Source: Clostridium sp. 'White wine YQ'
GTDB lineage: Bacteria; Bacillota; Clostridia; Clostridiales; Clostridiaceae
Length of the DNA stretch: 64,000 bases
Assembly: GCF_028728205.1 (NCBI RefSeq)
Contig: NZ_JAQYUU010000001.1
Span: 609,318 to 673,317 of the forward strand
Direction: 5' to 3'
Numbering within the stretch: the first letter of the stretch is position 1; every line of letters begins with the position of its first letter. This document shows positions 16,439 through 25,453 of the stretch, in pieces. A program made the translations under genes and the position numbers. The notes under the pieces were generated by a model, which saw only the letters and a program-made list of their open reading frames with translations, searched no databases and was not told where the DNA came from.

Positions 16439-17536
16439 ATGTCACAAGAAATTAAAAAAATCGCATTACTAACAGGAGGCGGAGATTGCCCAGGATTAAA
16501 CGCTGTAATTAGAGCGGTAACAAGAACAGCAATTTTGCAGTATGGTTATGAGGTTATTGGTTACAAATTTGGATATCGTGGTTTATACAACAACGATTTT
16601 GTTCCACTAACATTAGAAAGTGTTTCAGGAATTGAACATAAGGGTGGAACAATACTGTATAGCTCTAATAAAGATAATCTTTTTGATTACTTAGTTAATG
16701 AAGATGGTAAGATGGTTAAAAAAGATGTTTCAGATGTAGCGGTAGAAAACATGAAAAAAGAAGGCGTTGATGTTTTAGTTGTTATCGGAGGAGATGGAAC
16801 ACTTACATCTGCAAGAGATTTCTCAAGAAAAGGTGTAAATGTAATAGGTGTACCTAAAACAATTGATAATGATTTAGCAGCAACTGATGTAACTTTTGGT
16901 TTTAATACTGCAATTAGTATAGCAACTGAAGCTTTAGATAGACTTCATACTACAGCAGAATCTCATCATAGAGTAATGTTACTTGAAGTTATGGGAAGAA
17001 ATGCAGGATGGATTGCATTAGAATCTGGAATAGCTGGATCAGCAGATGTAATTTTATTACCTGAAATTCCATATGATATTAATAAGATAGTAGAAAAGAT
17101 TGAAGATAGAAAGAAACATGGAAAACCATTCTCTATTATAGTTGTAGCTGAAGGAGCTAAATCAAAAGATGGAGAAGTGGTTGTAGCTAAAATAGTTGAG
17201 GATTCTCCAGATCCAATAAGACTTGGAGGAATAGGTAACAAGTTAGCAGGAGATATAGAGAAAATCATTAAGGAAAATGAAGTTAGATGTACCGTATTAG
17301 GACACCTTCAAAGAGGAGGGACAACATCAACCTTTGATAGAATTCTATCAACAAGATATGGTGTTGCAGCTGCAGACCTAATTAAAGAAGGTAAATTCGG
17401 TAATATGGTATGCTTAAAAGGTGATGTAATATCATGTGAAACTCTTGAAAATGTAATTGGAGCAAATAAAAATGTAAATCCTGATGGTGAACTTGTAACT
17501 GTTGCTAGAAAGATAGGTATTTCTTTTGGAGATTAA
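16439..17536 (+). CDS. 6-phosphofructokinase (mixed-substrate group, ATP-type signature)
   Basis: Phosphorylates fructose-6-phosphate to the 1,6-bisphosphate in glycolysis. 365 aa, longer than the 320-aa PfkA that clostridia usually encode next to pyruvate kinase. The phosphate loop is TGGGDCPGLN. Residues that set the phosphoryl donor read GGDGT (residues 117-121, Gly as in ATP enzymes) and PKTIDNDL (residues 139-146, Lys as in PPi and group III enzymes); this Gly/Lys pairing is that of the ATP-using group III enzymes. I choose the second of two adjacent ATGs (16439), six bases after AGGAGG. No pyk follows, so this may be a second phosphofructokinase. Confidence 0.92.
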   Translation: MSQEIKKIALLTGGGDCPGLNAVIRAVTRTAILQYGYEVIGYKFGYRGLYNNDFVPLTLESVSGIEHKGGTILYSSNKDNLFDYLVNEDGKMVKKDVSDVAVENMKKEGVDVLVVIGGDGTLTSARDFSRKGVNVIGVPKTIDNDLAATDVTFGFNTAISIATEALDRLHTTAESHHRVMLLEVMGRNAGWIALESGIAGSADVILLPEIPYDINKIVEKIEDRKKHGKPFSIIVVAEGAKSKDGEVVVAKIVEDSPDPIRLGGIGNKLAGDIEKIIKENEVRCTVLGHLQRGGTTSTFDRILSTRYGVAAADLIKEGKFGNMVCLKGDVISCETLENVIGANKNVNPDGELVTVARKIGISFGD

Positions 17537-17636
17537 TATGGGTTAAGTTAACTTATTAATTAATACGTTGTAGTAAGTGAAAAGTTTGAGATTTACTATC
17601 AAGTATAATTTAAGTTTTTTGTTTAAACCCTTAATG

Positions 17637-17668
17637 AGAGCACTAATTCCATTGGGATTAGTGCTCTA
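17637..17668 (+). terminator. Stem-loop terminator after pfkA
   Basis: AGAGCACTAAT (17637-17647) pairs with ATTAGTGCTCT (17657-17667); the tail AAACATTTACTT is only weakly T-rich. Confidence 0.65.
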
Positions 17669-17771
17669 AACATTTACTTAATATACAAATTATTAAAATA
17701 CTTCAAAATTTTCTGAAAATATGATATAATAATCTTACAAAAACATAATGTAATGAAAGCTGGAGGGTATT

Positions 17772-18551
17772 ATGAAAGAGATAAAAAAATATTTAGAGTC
17801 TAGAATAGGTAATTACAGTTTCTATTTTGAGGATTTACATTCTGGATATATGTATAGTTATAATGAAAACGTTCAAATGGTTGCGGCAGGCTGTATGAAG
17901 TTACCTATAGCAGTATCTCTTGTAAAAGCAGTTGAAGATGAAAGATATACTTTCTTAGATAAAATTAAGATAGAAGGAAAAGATAAGGTTTATGGAACTG
18001 GTATAATTCATGAATTTGGAGAAAGAGAATACACTATTTTTGAATTATTAGTTGCTATGTTAATTCAAAGTGATAACACTGCAGCAAATAAAATAATCGA
18101 TTTAGTAGGAATGGATAGAATTAATGAAAATATAAAAGAAATGGGACTTAGAAACACAGTTCTCAATAGAAAAACTTCTGATGAAAGAACAGAAAAGAAT
18201 GATTTGGAAAATATAACTTCAGCTTATGATCTTTCAATGATATGGAAGCACCTTTATAATGCTACTTATCTAAATAAAGAAAATAGCACTATGATTGTAG
18301 ATATATTAAGAAGACAACAAATTAAGAATAAACTTGCTTTATATATTTCAGATGATTTAAAATACGATATATCATCTAAAACAGGTGATAAGAAGGGTGT
18401 AGAAAATGATACTCAGTTAATTCAATTATCAAAAGGTAACTTTGTATTTACTGTATTATCAATGGAAATACCTAACAGCGTATATGGAACCATAACTCTT
18501 GCTAAGTGCGGTAAGATGATGTGGGATAATGTAATGAATAATTGGCACTAA
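17772..18551 (+). CDS. Class A beta-lactamase-fold protein lacking the catalytic serine
   Basis: 259 aa with the overall plan of class A beta-lactamases and related serine hydrolases: SDN at residues 100-102 (IQSDNTAANKI), an omega-loop-like region with E146, and KTG at 203-205. The SxxK active-site motif, however, reads G40-C41-M42-K43 in VAAGCMKLPIAV, so the nucleophilic Ser is Gly; codon 40 is GGC, one base from AGC (Ser). There is no signal peptide, so it appears cytosolic. It may be an inactive binding protein, use C41, or carry a recent mutation. Not an antibiotic-resistance call. Alone, with its own terminator. Confidence 0.8.
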   Translation: MKEIKKYLESRIGNYSFYFEDLHSGYMYSYNENVQMVAAGCMKLPIAVSLVKAVEDERYTFLDKIKIEGKDKVYGTGIIHEFGEREYTIFELLVAMLIQSDNTAANKIIDLVGMDRINENIKEMGLRNTVLNRKTSDERTEKNDLENITSAYDLSMIWKHLYNATYLNKENSTMIVDILRRQQIKNKLALYISDDLKYDISSKTGDKKGVENDTQLIQLSKGNFVFTVLSMEIPNSVYGTITLAKCGKMMWDNVMNNWH

Positions 18552-18564
18552 GCCATAAGATATG

Positions 18565-18597
18565 ATAACTCCTAGGTTCTAGGAGTTATTTTTTTTG
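18565..18597 (+). terminator. Intrinsic terminator
   Basis: ATAACTCCTAG (18565-18575) pairs perfectly with CTAGGAGTTAT (18579-18589) across GTT, then TTTTTTTT. Confidence 0.93.
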
Positions 18598-18747
18598 GAT
18601 TATACTAAACGTCAAAAATACGTCAAAAATTCTTTGTTTAAGATAGTTTCATCATGCTATAAATTATTAATGCTAATAAATATGATATATAATTAAAATA
18701 GTAGAAAATTTTAGTGAATTGAGCAGTAATGCTAAGGAGTTAAGTAT

Positions 18748-19191
18748 ATGAAGACAAAAAAATATGTTATCTACTTTTTATTGATTATTTTACTATTCGT
18801 TTGTTCCGTTGAAGTAGGTTTGAAAACAACCGTAGGGAGCAATATCCTTAGCAGATATGAATGGACCCAGAAGAAAAAGCAATTAGAAAATACAGAAATT
18901 TCAAAGATTACGTTTTATACTGGGGGAAGAAATGCTAAAAATGTTGAACTTATTGGCTCTGAAAAGGATAATTTTATAAAATATTTATTGGCTTCAGAGT
19001 TTTACCGTAGTAATAGCGCAGGTCAAATAGATGGAGGAATGGCCATTATTTTAAATTTGAGAGATGGTTCTCATGACTCATTTGAATATTGTGGTGGAGA
19101 TATTTTTCAAATTTCCAATAAGGGAAACTTATTCTCAATAAAAAACAAGGAACTTGAGAAAATCCTATTGAAATATAATGTAACATTATAA
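18748..19191 (+). CDS. Small exported or membrane-anchored protein, unknown
   Basis: 147 aa. Basic start (MKTKKYVIY) then a hydrophobic helix (LLIILLFVCSVEVGL) that serves as a signal anchor or signal peptide; the rest is a small alpha/beta domain ending near LEKILLKYNVTL. No recognised motif. ATG follows AAGGAG at eight bases. The next gene lies on the same strand after about 110 bases. Confidence 0.72.
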   Translation: MKTKKYVIYFLLIILLFVCSVEVGLKTTVGSNILSRYEWTQKKKQLENTEISKITFYTGGRNAKNVELIGSEKDNFIKYLLASEFYRSNSAGQIDGGMAIILNLRDGSHDSFEYCGGDIFQISNKGNLFSIKNKELEKILLKYNVTL

Positions 19192-19303
19192 TAAGTGTTA
19201 TTAAAAACTATAATTTAATGAATATTAGCATTGATTTGCAAATTAAAGGATACTTATTTAATACCTGATAAATAGCAATTTGGTTAGTGAAAGGGGATTT
19301 TAT

Positions 19304-19843
19304 ATGAGAATTTATATTGTTGGTTCTGTTGCAAGTGGTAAGACAACTTTAGCAAAAAAATTATCAAATAAATTAGGAATTGAATGCACACATCTTGATG
19401 GTATTGTACATATAAAAGATAAGAATGATAAAGAGTGGGGAAATATTAGGAGACCTGATGAGGAAATCAACCGATTGTTCAAAAGCACAGTAATGAAACC
19501 CCATTGGGTGATTGAAGATGCTGGTAGAAAGATGTTTTCTGAAGGAATGGAGGCGGCTGATATGATTGTACACCTTATACCTAGCATATTTGTCAGGAGG
19601 ATGAGAGTCATGACTAGATTTTTTAAGCAAAAATTAGGAATAGAAGAATGCTTATATGCACCTAGTATACATATGCTTAAGTTTATGTTTAGGGCTTTAA
19701 ATAATTATGAGACTGGGAAAGATGATTTAGAAGCTAGACTAAATCAATATACTAACAAAGTAGTGATTTTAAGAAGCGGTAAGGAAATTAAGAAGTTTAT
19801 GGAAAGTGTACATCAATCAGAGTATGGCATAAAGTTATATTGA
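19304..19843 (+). CDS. P-loop nucleotide kinase-like protein (topology-modulation / FlaR-like AAA_17-type)
   Basis: 179 aa. Walker A GSVASGKTTLAKKL at about residues 7-20, then THLDGIVH, where the conserved Asp follows the P-loop as in adenylate-kinase-like proteins annotated as DNA topology modulation protein. A lid-like region with paired Arg (VRRMRVMTRFF) follows. The molecular substrate is unknown. I start at ATG 19304, six bases after AAAGGGGA; the TTG at 19280 would add eight residues before the ribosome site. Confidence 0.8.
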   Translation: MRIYIVGSVASGKTTLAKKLSNKLGIECTHLDGIVHIKDKNDKEWGNIRRPDEEINRLFKSTVMKPHWVIEDAGRKMFSEGMEAADMIVHLIPSIFVRRMRVMTRFFKQKLGIEECLYAPSIHMLKFMFRALNNYETGKDDLEARLNQYTNKVVILRSGKEIKKFMESVHQSEYGIKLY

Positions 19844-19868
19844 TTCGCAATCTTCTTATATTGAGCAC

Positions 19869-19897
19869 TATAGATGGACAATCCATCTATAATTTTT
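19869..19897 (+). terminator. Intrinsic terminator
   Basis: TATAGATGGA pairs with TCCATCTATA around CAA, followed by ATTTTTAAG. Confidence 0.8.
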
Positions 19898-20005
19898 AAG
19901 AGTATGTTTCAGCATTATATTAAAATATGGAATTAGTCGCCTGCCAATTTTTCTAGAGTATAAAATATATCCTAAGGACAATAATAATACCTAAGGGGTG
20001 TTAAT

Positions 20006-20146
20006 ATGACTAATAAACTTAGGGTAACAAAAAAACAAATGGCACGCTTAGGCTTAAAGAAGAATGAATCAGGTGATTATGAGTATATCGATCCTGAAGA
20101 AAAAAATAGATCAAAATATAATCCAGTAAGAAAAGAGTCTAAATAG
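20006..20146 (+). CDS. Small basic protein, unknown
   Basis: 46 aa (MTNKLRVTKKQMARLG, ending SKYNPVRKESK). Highly charged with no hydrophobic stretch. Support for a real gene: AAGGGGTG five bases or so before the ATG, a complete frame, and a following gene with a good ribosome site 40 bases on. Not recognised; a nucleic-acid-binding role is only a guess from its charge. Confidence 0.6.
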   Translation: MTNKLRVTKKQMARLGLKKNESGDYEYIDPEEKNRSKYNPVRKESK

Positions 20147-20185
20147 GCTCTTTCTTTTCAAATAAGAAGAAGGAGAGACGATACG

Positions 20186-20647
20186 GTGAATATAAAATCG
20201 TACTTTTTTAATGTAAATACCTTTACTGAAAAGTTAATAGAAGAGAATCTTAGTGAATTTGTAGAATATAGTTTAGAAATACTTCCAGAATTCAATGGAG
20301 TATATTTTATTTATAAGAAAGATACAGAAGATTTAATGTTTATAGGGAGTACTTCAGGAAGTGGTAATTTAAAAAATAAGTTATTAGAAAGTATCAAGCC
20401 AGAATATGTTAGTGAAACCTTTAGAAATAAGGTGATGGAGGATGTATTTAAAACTACTAGTTGGGTTGAAAATGAGATTGGTGAAGAAAATAAAAATATA
20501 GAATATATAAGTAAAGTAATAGAATATATAAAATCAAATTACAAACTTAAGTTTTTACTATTACCTAATGAGGTGGAAGAGAATGAGGTACTTTTGGTAG
20601 AGAAAGCGTGCATTTTACTAAAAAAACCGATATATAATGAGCCTTAA
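20186..20647 (+). CDS. GIY-YIG-like domain protein, degenerate
   Basis: 153 aa starting at GTG with AAGGAGAGACG upstream. GVYFIYKK (G38, Y40) and MFIGSTS (F52-G54) match the two halves of the GIY-YIG nuclease motif, and EKACILLKKPIYN near the C-terminus resembles the end of that domain. The catalytic Arg that normally follows the YIG strand appears as Lys (NLKNKL), so nuclease activity is doubtful. Lies between two unrecognised small genes on the same strand. Confidence 0.6.
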   Translation: MNIKSYFFNVNTFTEKLIEENLSEFVEYSLEILPEFNGVYFIYKKDTEDLMFIGSTSGSGNLKNKLLESIKPEYVSETFRNKVMEDVFKTTSWVENEIGEENKNIEYISKVIEYIKSNYKLKFLLLPNEVEENEVLLVEKACILLKKPIYNEP

Positions 20648-20723
20648 TATTGCAAAGCTTTTCAATATGCTATATAGTAAATATATATTATCCTGTGTAT
20701 TGCGATAATAGGAGGGAAACCGA

Positions 20724-21023
20724 TTGAAGAGATGGTTTTTATTAATTGAAGGAGTACTGTGTGGTACATATAAGGATCAGGAGGAAGCAAAAAAGGATTA
20801 TAAGAGAGCGAAAGAATGCTATCCATATGATGATCAGTTAGTTGAACTTGCGGAAGTAGTTGATTCTACAGCAACTAATAAAACAATAAATGTAAACACA
20901 GTTAAGGGTTTCAATGAGACACTTGCTAAGCTAAAAGTTTTAGTAGTGTATAACAGACCAACCATTGCAGTAAATAAAAGAAGAAGAGTTGAAAAAGACT
21001 CTAATTCAGACTCTCTTACCTAA
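20724..21023 (+). CDS. Small protein, unknown
   Basis: 99 aa from TTG at 20724, with GGAGGGAAACCGA upstream. The N-terminus RWFLLIEGVLCGTYKDQEEA reads as a small alpha/beta fold; the C-terminus is basic (VNKRRRVEK) and then Ser-rich. No membrane segment. I do not recognise it. Next gene is pyrB, which has its own promoter. Confidence 0.65.
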   Translation: MKRWFLLIEGVLCGTYKDQEEAKKDYKRAKECYPYDDQLVELAEVVDSTATNKTINVNTVKGFNETLAKLKVLVVYNRPTIAVNKRRRVEKDSNSDSLT

Positions 21024-21060
21024 AACTATCTTTTATATTTTTAATTATACCTAAAAAACA

Positions 21061-21089
21061 TTGACATTTTATGTGATCTTTGATATTCT
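21061..21089 (+). promoter_or_regulatory. Promoter of the pyr operon
   Basis: TTGACA at 21061-21066 and TATTCT at 21084-21089, 17 bases apart. The start point should fall near 21096, just before the first PyrR hairpin. Confidence 0.85.
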
Positions 21090-21102
21090 CTATATAAATT
21101 AA

Positions 21103-21198
21103 AACCTTTAAATTGATCCAGAGAGGTCGTTAAGGAAGTTATTTTAATGAAGCATTGATAAGATTATTATGCCTTCCTTTATGGAGGGCATTTTTTTT
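21103..21198 (+). promoter_or_regulatory. PyrR-type attenuator of the pyr operon
   Basis: The leader has the PyrR-binding loop GATCCAGAGAGGTC (21115-21128) flanked by CCTTTAA/TTAAGG, an antiterminator strand AAGGAAG (21132-21138) that can pair with CTTCCTT, and an intrinsic terminator GCCTTCC/GGAGGGC (21171-21189) followed by eight Ts. In Bacillus, PyrR with bound UMP stabilises the anti-antiterminator and the operon is shut off. No pyrR gene lies in this window. Confidence 0.88.
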
Positions 21199-21211
21199 AT
21201 AAATATAGCAA

Positions 21212-21245
21212 CCTTTAAATTAACACTGAGAGGTTAAAAAGGAGG
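21212..21245 (+). promoter_or_regulatory. Second PyrR-like hairpin overlapping the pyrB ribosome binding site
   Basis: CCTTT, then the loop ACACTGAGAGGTT, then AAAAAGG can fold as a copy of the first PyrR site. Its 3' arm shares bases with the pyrB ribosome site AAGGAGG (21239-21245), so folding or PyrR binding could block translation. No terminator follows it. Confidence 0.65.
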
Positions 21246-21250
21246 AAATT

Positions 21251-22174
21251 ATGAATAATATAAAACATCTAATAGATCCCATGGATCTATCTATTATGGA
21301 ACTTGAGGATATACTGGGATTAGCTAATGATATAATGAAAAATCCTAAGGAATACTCACATCTTTTAAGTGGTAAAATACTTGCCACATTATTTTATGAA
21401 CCTAGTACAAGAACAAGATTCTCATTTGAAGCAGCGATGATGAAACTTGGAGGAAATATACTAGGATTTTCAGAACCTAACTCATCTTCTGTTTCTAAAG
21501 GAGAAAGTCTTTCAGATACTATAAAAATAGTTTCAACTTATGCAGATATTATTGCCATGAGACATCCAAAGGAAGGATCAGCAAAAGTAGCATCTATTTA
21601 TTCATCAGTACCTATAATTAATGCTGGAGATGGTGGACATCAGCACCCAACTCAAACATTAACAGATCTTTTAACAATAAAAAGTCTTAAAGAGAATCTA
21701 GAAGGGCATGTAATAGGAATTTGTGGAGATTTAAAGTTTGGAAGAACAGTTCACTCACTTATAAAAGCCATATCTAGATATAAAAATAATAAAATAATCT
21801 TAATATCCCCAGAGGAATTGACTATCCCACAGTACATAAGGGATGAAATTTTGATAAAAGAAAATATACCGTTTATAGAAGTAGAACGATTAGAAGATGT
21901 AATTGATAAATTAGACATTCTATATATGACGAGAGTTCAAAAAGAAAGATTTTTTAATGAAGAGGATTATATAAGACTAAAGGATAGTTATATCTTAGAC
22001 CAAAGTAAAATGTCTAAAGCTAAAAAAGAAATGATAGTTCTTCACCCATTACCAAGAGTTAATGAGATAGCCCAAGAAGTGGACAAAGATCCAAGAGCCT
22101 GCTATTTTAAGCAAGCTGAATATGGAATGTATGTAAGAATGGCTTTAATTCTTAAACTTTTGGAGGTGAGATAA
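21251..22174 (+). CDS. pyrB: Aspartate carbamoyltransferase catalytic subunit
   Basis: Condenses carbamoyl phosphate and aspartate to carbamoyl-aspartate, the committed pyrimidine step. 307 aa, standard length. The carbamoyl-phosphate motif is [14 protein letters not shown], the loop SSVSKGESL carries the active-site Ser/Lys, and HPLPRVNEI lies near the C-terminus. First gene of pyrBICFKDE; its stop overlaps the start of pyrI by one base. Confidence 0.97.
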   Translation: MNNIKHLIDPMDLSIMELEDILGLANDIMKNPKEYSHLLSGKILATLFYEPSTRTRFSFEAAMMKLGGNILGFSEPNSSSVSKGESLSDTIKIVSTYADIIAMRHPKEGSAKVASIYSSVPIINAGDGGHQHPTQTLTDLLTIKSLKENLEGHVIGICGDLKFGRTVHSLIKAISRYKNNKIILISPEELTIPQYIRDEILIKENIPFIEVERLEDVIDKLDILYMTRVQKERFFNEEDYIRLKDSYILDQSKMSKAKKEMIVLHPLPRVNEIAQEVDKDPRACYFKQAEYGMYVRMALILKLLEVR

Positions 22175-22605
22175 TGCTAAAGATAACTACAATAAAAAGC
22201 GGTGTAGTAATCGACCATATAAGAGCTGGACTAGGGATTAAAATATTTAATTACTTAGAATTAAATAAGGTGGATTATCCAGTAGCTCTTATTATGAATG
22301 TTACCAGCAATAAACTAGGTAAAAAAGATATTATAAAGATTGAAGATATAAGTATTAAAGACTATACATTTCTTAAGCTTATATCTCCAAGTATTACAAT
22401 TAACGTAGTTAAGAATGAAGAGATAGTAGAAAAGGTAAAGCCAGAATTACCATCTAGAGTTGAGAATATATTTTATTGCAAAAATCCAAGATGTATAACA
22501 TCAGTAGAAAAGCATATTCCACAAGCATTTAAGCTTACTAATAAAGAAGAGGGAATATATAGATGCGAGTATTGTGATGAAACAAGTGAATTCTCAAAAT
22601 TTTAG
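22174..22605 (+). CDS. pyrI: Aspartate carbamoyltransferase regulatory subunit
   Basis: Binds nucleotide effectors (CTP/ATP in enteric enzymes) and joins PyrB trimers through a zinc ribbon. 143 aa. The N-terminal allosteric domain contains [10 protein letters not shown]; the C-terminal zinc site is C-K-N-P-R-C and C-E-Y-C, the expected Cys4 set. Translationally coupled to pyrB. Confidence 0.96.
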   Translation: MLKITTIKSGVVIDHIRAGLGIKIFNYLELNKVDYPVALIMNVTSNKLGKKDIIKIEDISIKDYTFLKLISPSITINVVKNEEIVEKVKPELPSRVENIFYCKNPRCITSVEKHIPQAFKLTNKEEGIYRCEYCDETSEFSKF

Positions 22606-22615
22606 GGGGTTAGGT

Positions 22616-23809
22616 ATGAATTTATTAATAAAAGCTATAAGAATAGTTGATGAAAGTCATGATTTTGTAGGGGATATATATATTGAAAATGGGCTAATTA
22701 AGGAAATCGGTACTTCAATTGAGAAAAATGTACAAGTAATTAATGGAGAGAGTTTAACTTTGATGCCTAGCTTTATAGATACACATGTACATTTTAGGGA
22801 ACCAGGTTTTACTTATAAAGAGGACATTGAAACAGGATCTAAGGCAGCGTTAAAAGGTGGGTTTACTTTTGTGAATTTAATGGCAAATACTAATCCAATA
22901 TGCTCAAGCAAAGAAGTTCTTGATTATGTATATAAGAGAAATGAAGAAGTAGGGTTAATAGATTTACATCAATGCCTGTCTATTACTAAAGATTTTGATG
23001 GTAAGAATATATTGCACCTAGAAGATTTCCAAGGAAATTTAAATATAAAAGCTATATCTGATGATGGAAAAGGGGTCATGGATTCTAAGGTTATGCTTGA
23101 TGCGATGGAAGTAGCTAAAAAGAATAAATGGGTAGTTATTTCACATGCTGAAAACCATGAATTTTCAAACATAGATATGAGACTCGCAGAAAATCTAATG
23201 ACGATTAGAGATGTTGAACTTGCTAAATATTCAAAAGCTAAACTTCATATGGCTCATATATCAACTAAGGAAGCTATGAAATGTGTTATTGATGGGAAAA
23301 AAGAAGGAGCAAATGTAACAGCAGAAGTTACCCCTCATCACATTTCATTAAATACAGAAATATCTAACTATAGAGTTAACCCTCCTATAAGAGAAGAGGA
23401 AGATAGAAAATACTTAATTAAAGCTATTAAGGATGGCTATGTAGATGTAATAGGCACAGATCATGCTCCACATAGCAAAGAGGATAAAGAAAAGGGTGCA
23501 CCAGGAATGGTAGGACTTGAAACTGCTTTCTCAATTTGTTATACAACATTAGTTAAAGAAAATGAAATAAGTTTAAAAACACTAAGTAAGTTAATGTCAG
23601 CGAATCCAGGTGAACTTCTTGGGATTAATAAGGGAAGAATATCTCCAGGATATGATGGAGATTTAGTATTAGTGGATTTAAATTCTAAACATAAAATTGA
23701 TTCTAGTAATTTTGCTTCAAAAAGCTATAACACACCATTTGATGGGATGGAATACTTTGGAGAGGTTGTTATGACAATAAAGGCTGGAAAAATAGCATAT
23801 AGAAAGTAG
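22616..23809 (+). CDS. pyrC: Dihydroorotase
   Basis: Cyclises carbamoyl-aspartate to dihydroorotate. 397 aa from ATG 22616, preceded by AGGGGGTTAGGT; the ATG at 22574 lies inside pyrI. Zinc-site motif [10 protein letters not shown], further ligands in HAENH and HISTKE, and GTDHAPHS near the C-terminus. This is the type I (amidohydrolase, PyrC of Gram-positives) form. Confidence 0.96.
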   Translation: MNLLIKAIRIVDESHDFVGDIYIENGLIKEIGTSIEKNVQVINGESLTLMPSFIDTHVHFREPGFTYKEDIETGSKAALKGGFTFVNLMANTNPICSSKEVLDYVYKRNEEVGLIDLHQCLSITKDFDGKNILHLEDFQGNLNIKAISDDGKGVMDSKVMLDAMEVAKKNKWVVISHAENHEFSNIDMRLAENLMTIRDVELAKYSKAKLHMAHISTKEAMKCVIDGKKEGANVTAEVTPHHISLNTEISNYRVNPPIREEEDRKYLIKAIKDGYVDVIGTDHAPHSKEDKEKGAPGMVGLETAFSICYTTLVKENEISLKTLSKLMSANPGELLGINKGRISPGYDGDLVLVDLNSKHKIDSSNFASKSYNTPFDGMEYFGEVVMTIKAGKIAYRK

Positions 23810-23818
23810 GGGGAAATA

Positions 23819-24691
23819 TTGAATATAATTGATAGATTATTTAAAAGGGTAGAAGAAAAAGGTGTAGTATGTGTTGGACTAGATACAAGTATTGAGTATG
23901 TTCCAGAATATATTATAAAAGCTAGCTTAGATGAAGCAGAGGCAATACTTAGATTCAACAAAGAAATTATAGATGGAACTTATGATGTGGCTGCAGTTTT
24001 TAAAGTTCAAATAGCTTATTATGAGGCATTGGGAATAAGAGGATTAGAGGTTTATAAGAAGACCTTAGATTATTTAAGAGAAAAAGAAGCAATAATCATT
24101 GCAGATATAAAAAGAGGAGATATTGCGGCAACTGCTAAGATGTATGCCAAAGCACATTTTGAGGGGGATTTTGAGGCAGACTTTATTACATTAAGTCCAT
24201 ATATGGGAATGGATTCGATAGAACCATATTTGCAATATCTCGAAAAAGGAAAAAAAGGATTATTCCCGCTTGTTAGAACATCAAACCCAGGGGCAAATGA
24301 CATTGAATTCCTAGACACAACTTTAGGACATAAGGTATACCATGAGGTTGGAGATAGATTAACTAAAATGGGAGAAGCTTATTTAGGGGAATGTGGTTAT
24401 TCTCAAATAGGGGGAGTGCTTGGATGTACCCATAGAGAAGAAGCTAAGGAATTAAGAAGTAGATTCTCAAAAATGTTCTTTTTAATCCCAGGCTATGGAG
24501 CACAGGGAGGAAAGGCTGAAGATGTAGCACTATACCTAAACAAGGGAAATGGTGGAGTAGTTAATTCCTCAAGAAAAATATTATTAGCTTATAGAGAAGG
24601 AGACGGTAAAGAATCCCTAGGTTATTATGCCAGAAAAGAAGTTATTAGAATGAGAGACGAAATCTTAGATGCAGTTAATAAAGTAGGTTAG
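23819..24691 (+). CDS. pyrF: Orotidine 5'-phosphate decarboxylase
   Basis: Last step to UMP. 290 aa, the longer form (group 2, about 270-310 aa) rather than the 230-aa Bacillus form. VCVGLDTS at the N-terminus and ADIKRGDIAATA carry the catalytic Lys/Asp tetrad. TTG start at 23819, seven or so bases after GGGGGAAA; no ATG fits. Confidence 0.95.
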   Translation: MNIIDRLFKRVEEKGVVCVGLDTSIEYVPEYIIKASLDEAEAILRFNKEIIDGTYDVAAVFKVQIAYYEALGIRGLEVYKKTLDYLREKEAIIIADIKRGDIAATAKMYAKAHFEGDFEADFITLSPYMGMDSIEPYLQYLEKGKKGLFPLVRTSNPGANDIEFLDTTLGHKVYHEVGDRLTKMGEAYLGECGYSQIGGVLGCTHREEAKELRSRFSKMFFLIPGYGAQGGKAEDVALYLNKGNGGVVNSSRKILLAYREGDGKESLGYYARKEVIRMRDEILDAVNKVG

Positions 24692-24701
24692 GAGTGGTTT
24701 T

Positions 24702-25439
24702 ATGGAATACAGGTTAGCAGAGATTATAAGTAATGTTGAGATTAGTCCTAATATTTATAGAATGGATATAGCTGAAAGAAATGAAGTTAAGGCAGGTCAA
24801 TTCTATATGCTGAAACTAAATGGAAAAACGCTCCTGCCTAGACCAATCTCAGTATGTAATTGGGATGGTGAAGCAGTATCATTTGTATATGCTGTAGTTG
24901 GCAGAGGTACAGAAGAATATGCAAAGCTTAAGGCTGGAGATGAAATTTACGTCACTGGTGCCTTAGGTAATGGATTTATAACTAATGAGTATTTAGGAAA
25001 GGTTGCTATAGTTTCTGGAGGAATAGGAACAGCGCCCTTTTTACAGGTATCAAGAGAGCTTAGATGTAACTTCCCAAACATGAAAATAGATTTATATGCA
25101 GGATTTAGAGATGAAATATACCTTAAAGAGGAACTAAATGACTATTGTGACGAAGTTAATATTTCAACTAATACTGGAAAGCATGGTATAAAAGGCTTTG
25201 TAACAGATTTAATAGATATGGACAATTATGATACTATTTTATGCTGTGGGCCTGAAGTAATGATGAAAAAGGTAGTTGAAATGGCTAAAGAAAAGAATAA
25301 GAGAATATATGTGTCCTTGGAAAAACATATGGCTTGTGGAGTAGGAGCATGCCTTGTATGTACCTGTAAGACTAAGGATGGAAATAAGAGAACCTGCAAA
25401 GATGGTCCAGTTTTTGATGGAAACTATATAGAAATGTAA
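24702..25439 (+). CDS. pyrK: Dihydroorotate dehydrogenase B electron transfer subunit
   Basis: FAD and [2Fe-2S] protein that passes electrons from PyrD to NAD+. 245 aa: FAD-binding ferredoxin-reductase domain ([11 protein letters not shown]), NAD domain ([11 protein letters not shown]), then the iron-sulfur cysteines in [11 protein letters not shown] and the final RTCKDGPVF. Together with pyrD it forms the class 1B enzyme. Confidence 0.96.
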   Translation: MEYRLAEIISNVEISPNIYRMDIAERNEVKAGQFYMLKLNGKTLLPRPISVCNWDGEAVSFVYAVVGRGTEEYAKLKAGDEIYVTGALGNGFITNEYLGKVAIVSGGIGTAPFLQVSRELRCNFPNMKIDLYAGFRDEIYLKEELNDYCDEVNISTNTGKHGIKGFVTDLIDMDNYDTILCCGPEVMMKKVVEMAKEKNKRIYVSLEKHMACGVGACLVCTCKTKDGNKRTCKDGPVFDGNYIEM

Positions 25440-25453
25440 GGAGGATAAAGATT

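Noticed and set aside
17772..18551. Antibiotic-resistance beta-lactamase
   Set aside because: No signal peptide and the catalytic Ser is Gly.
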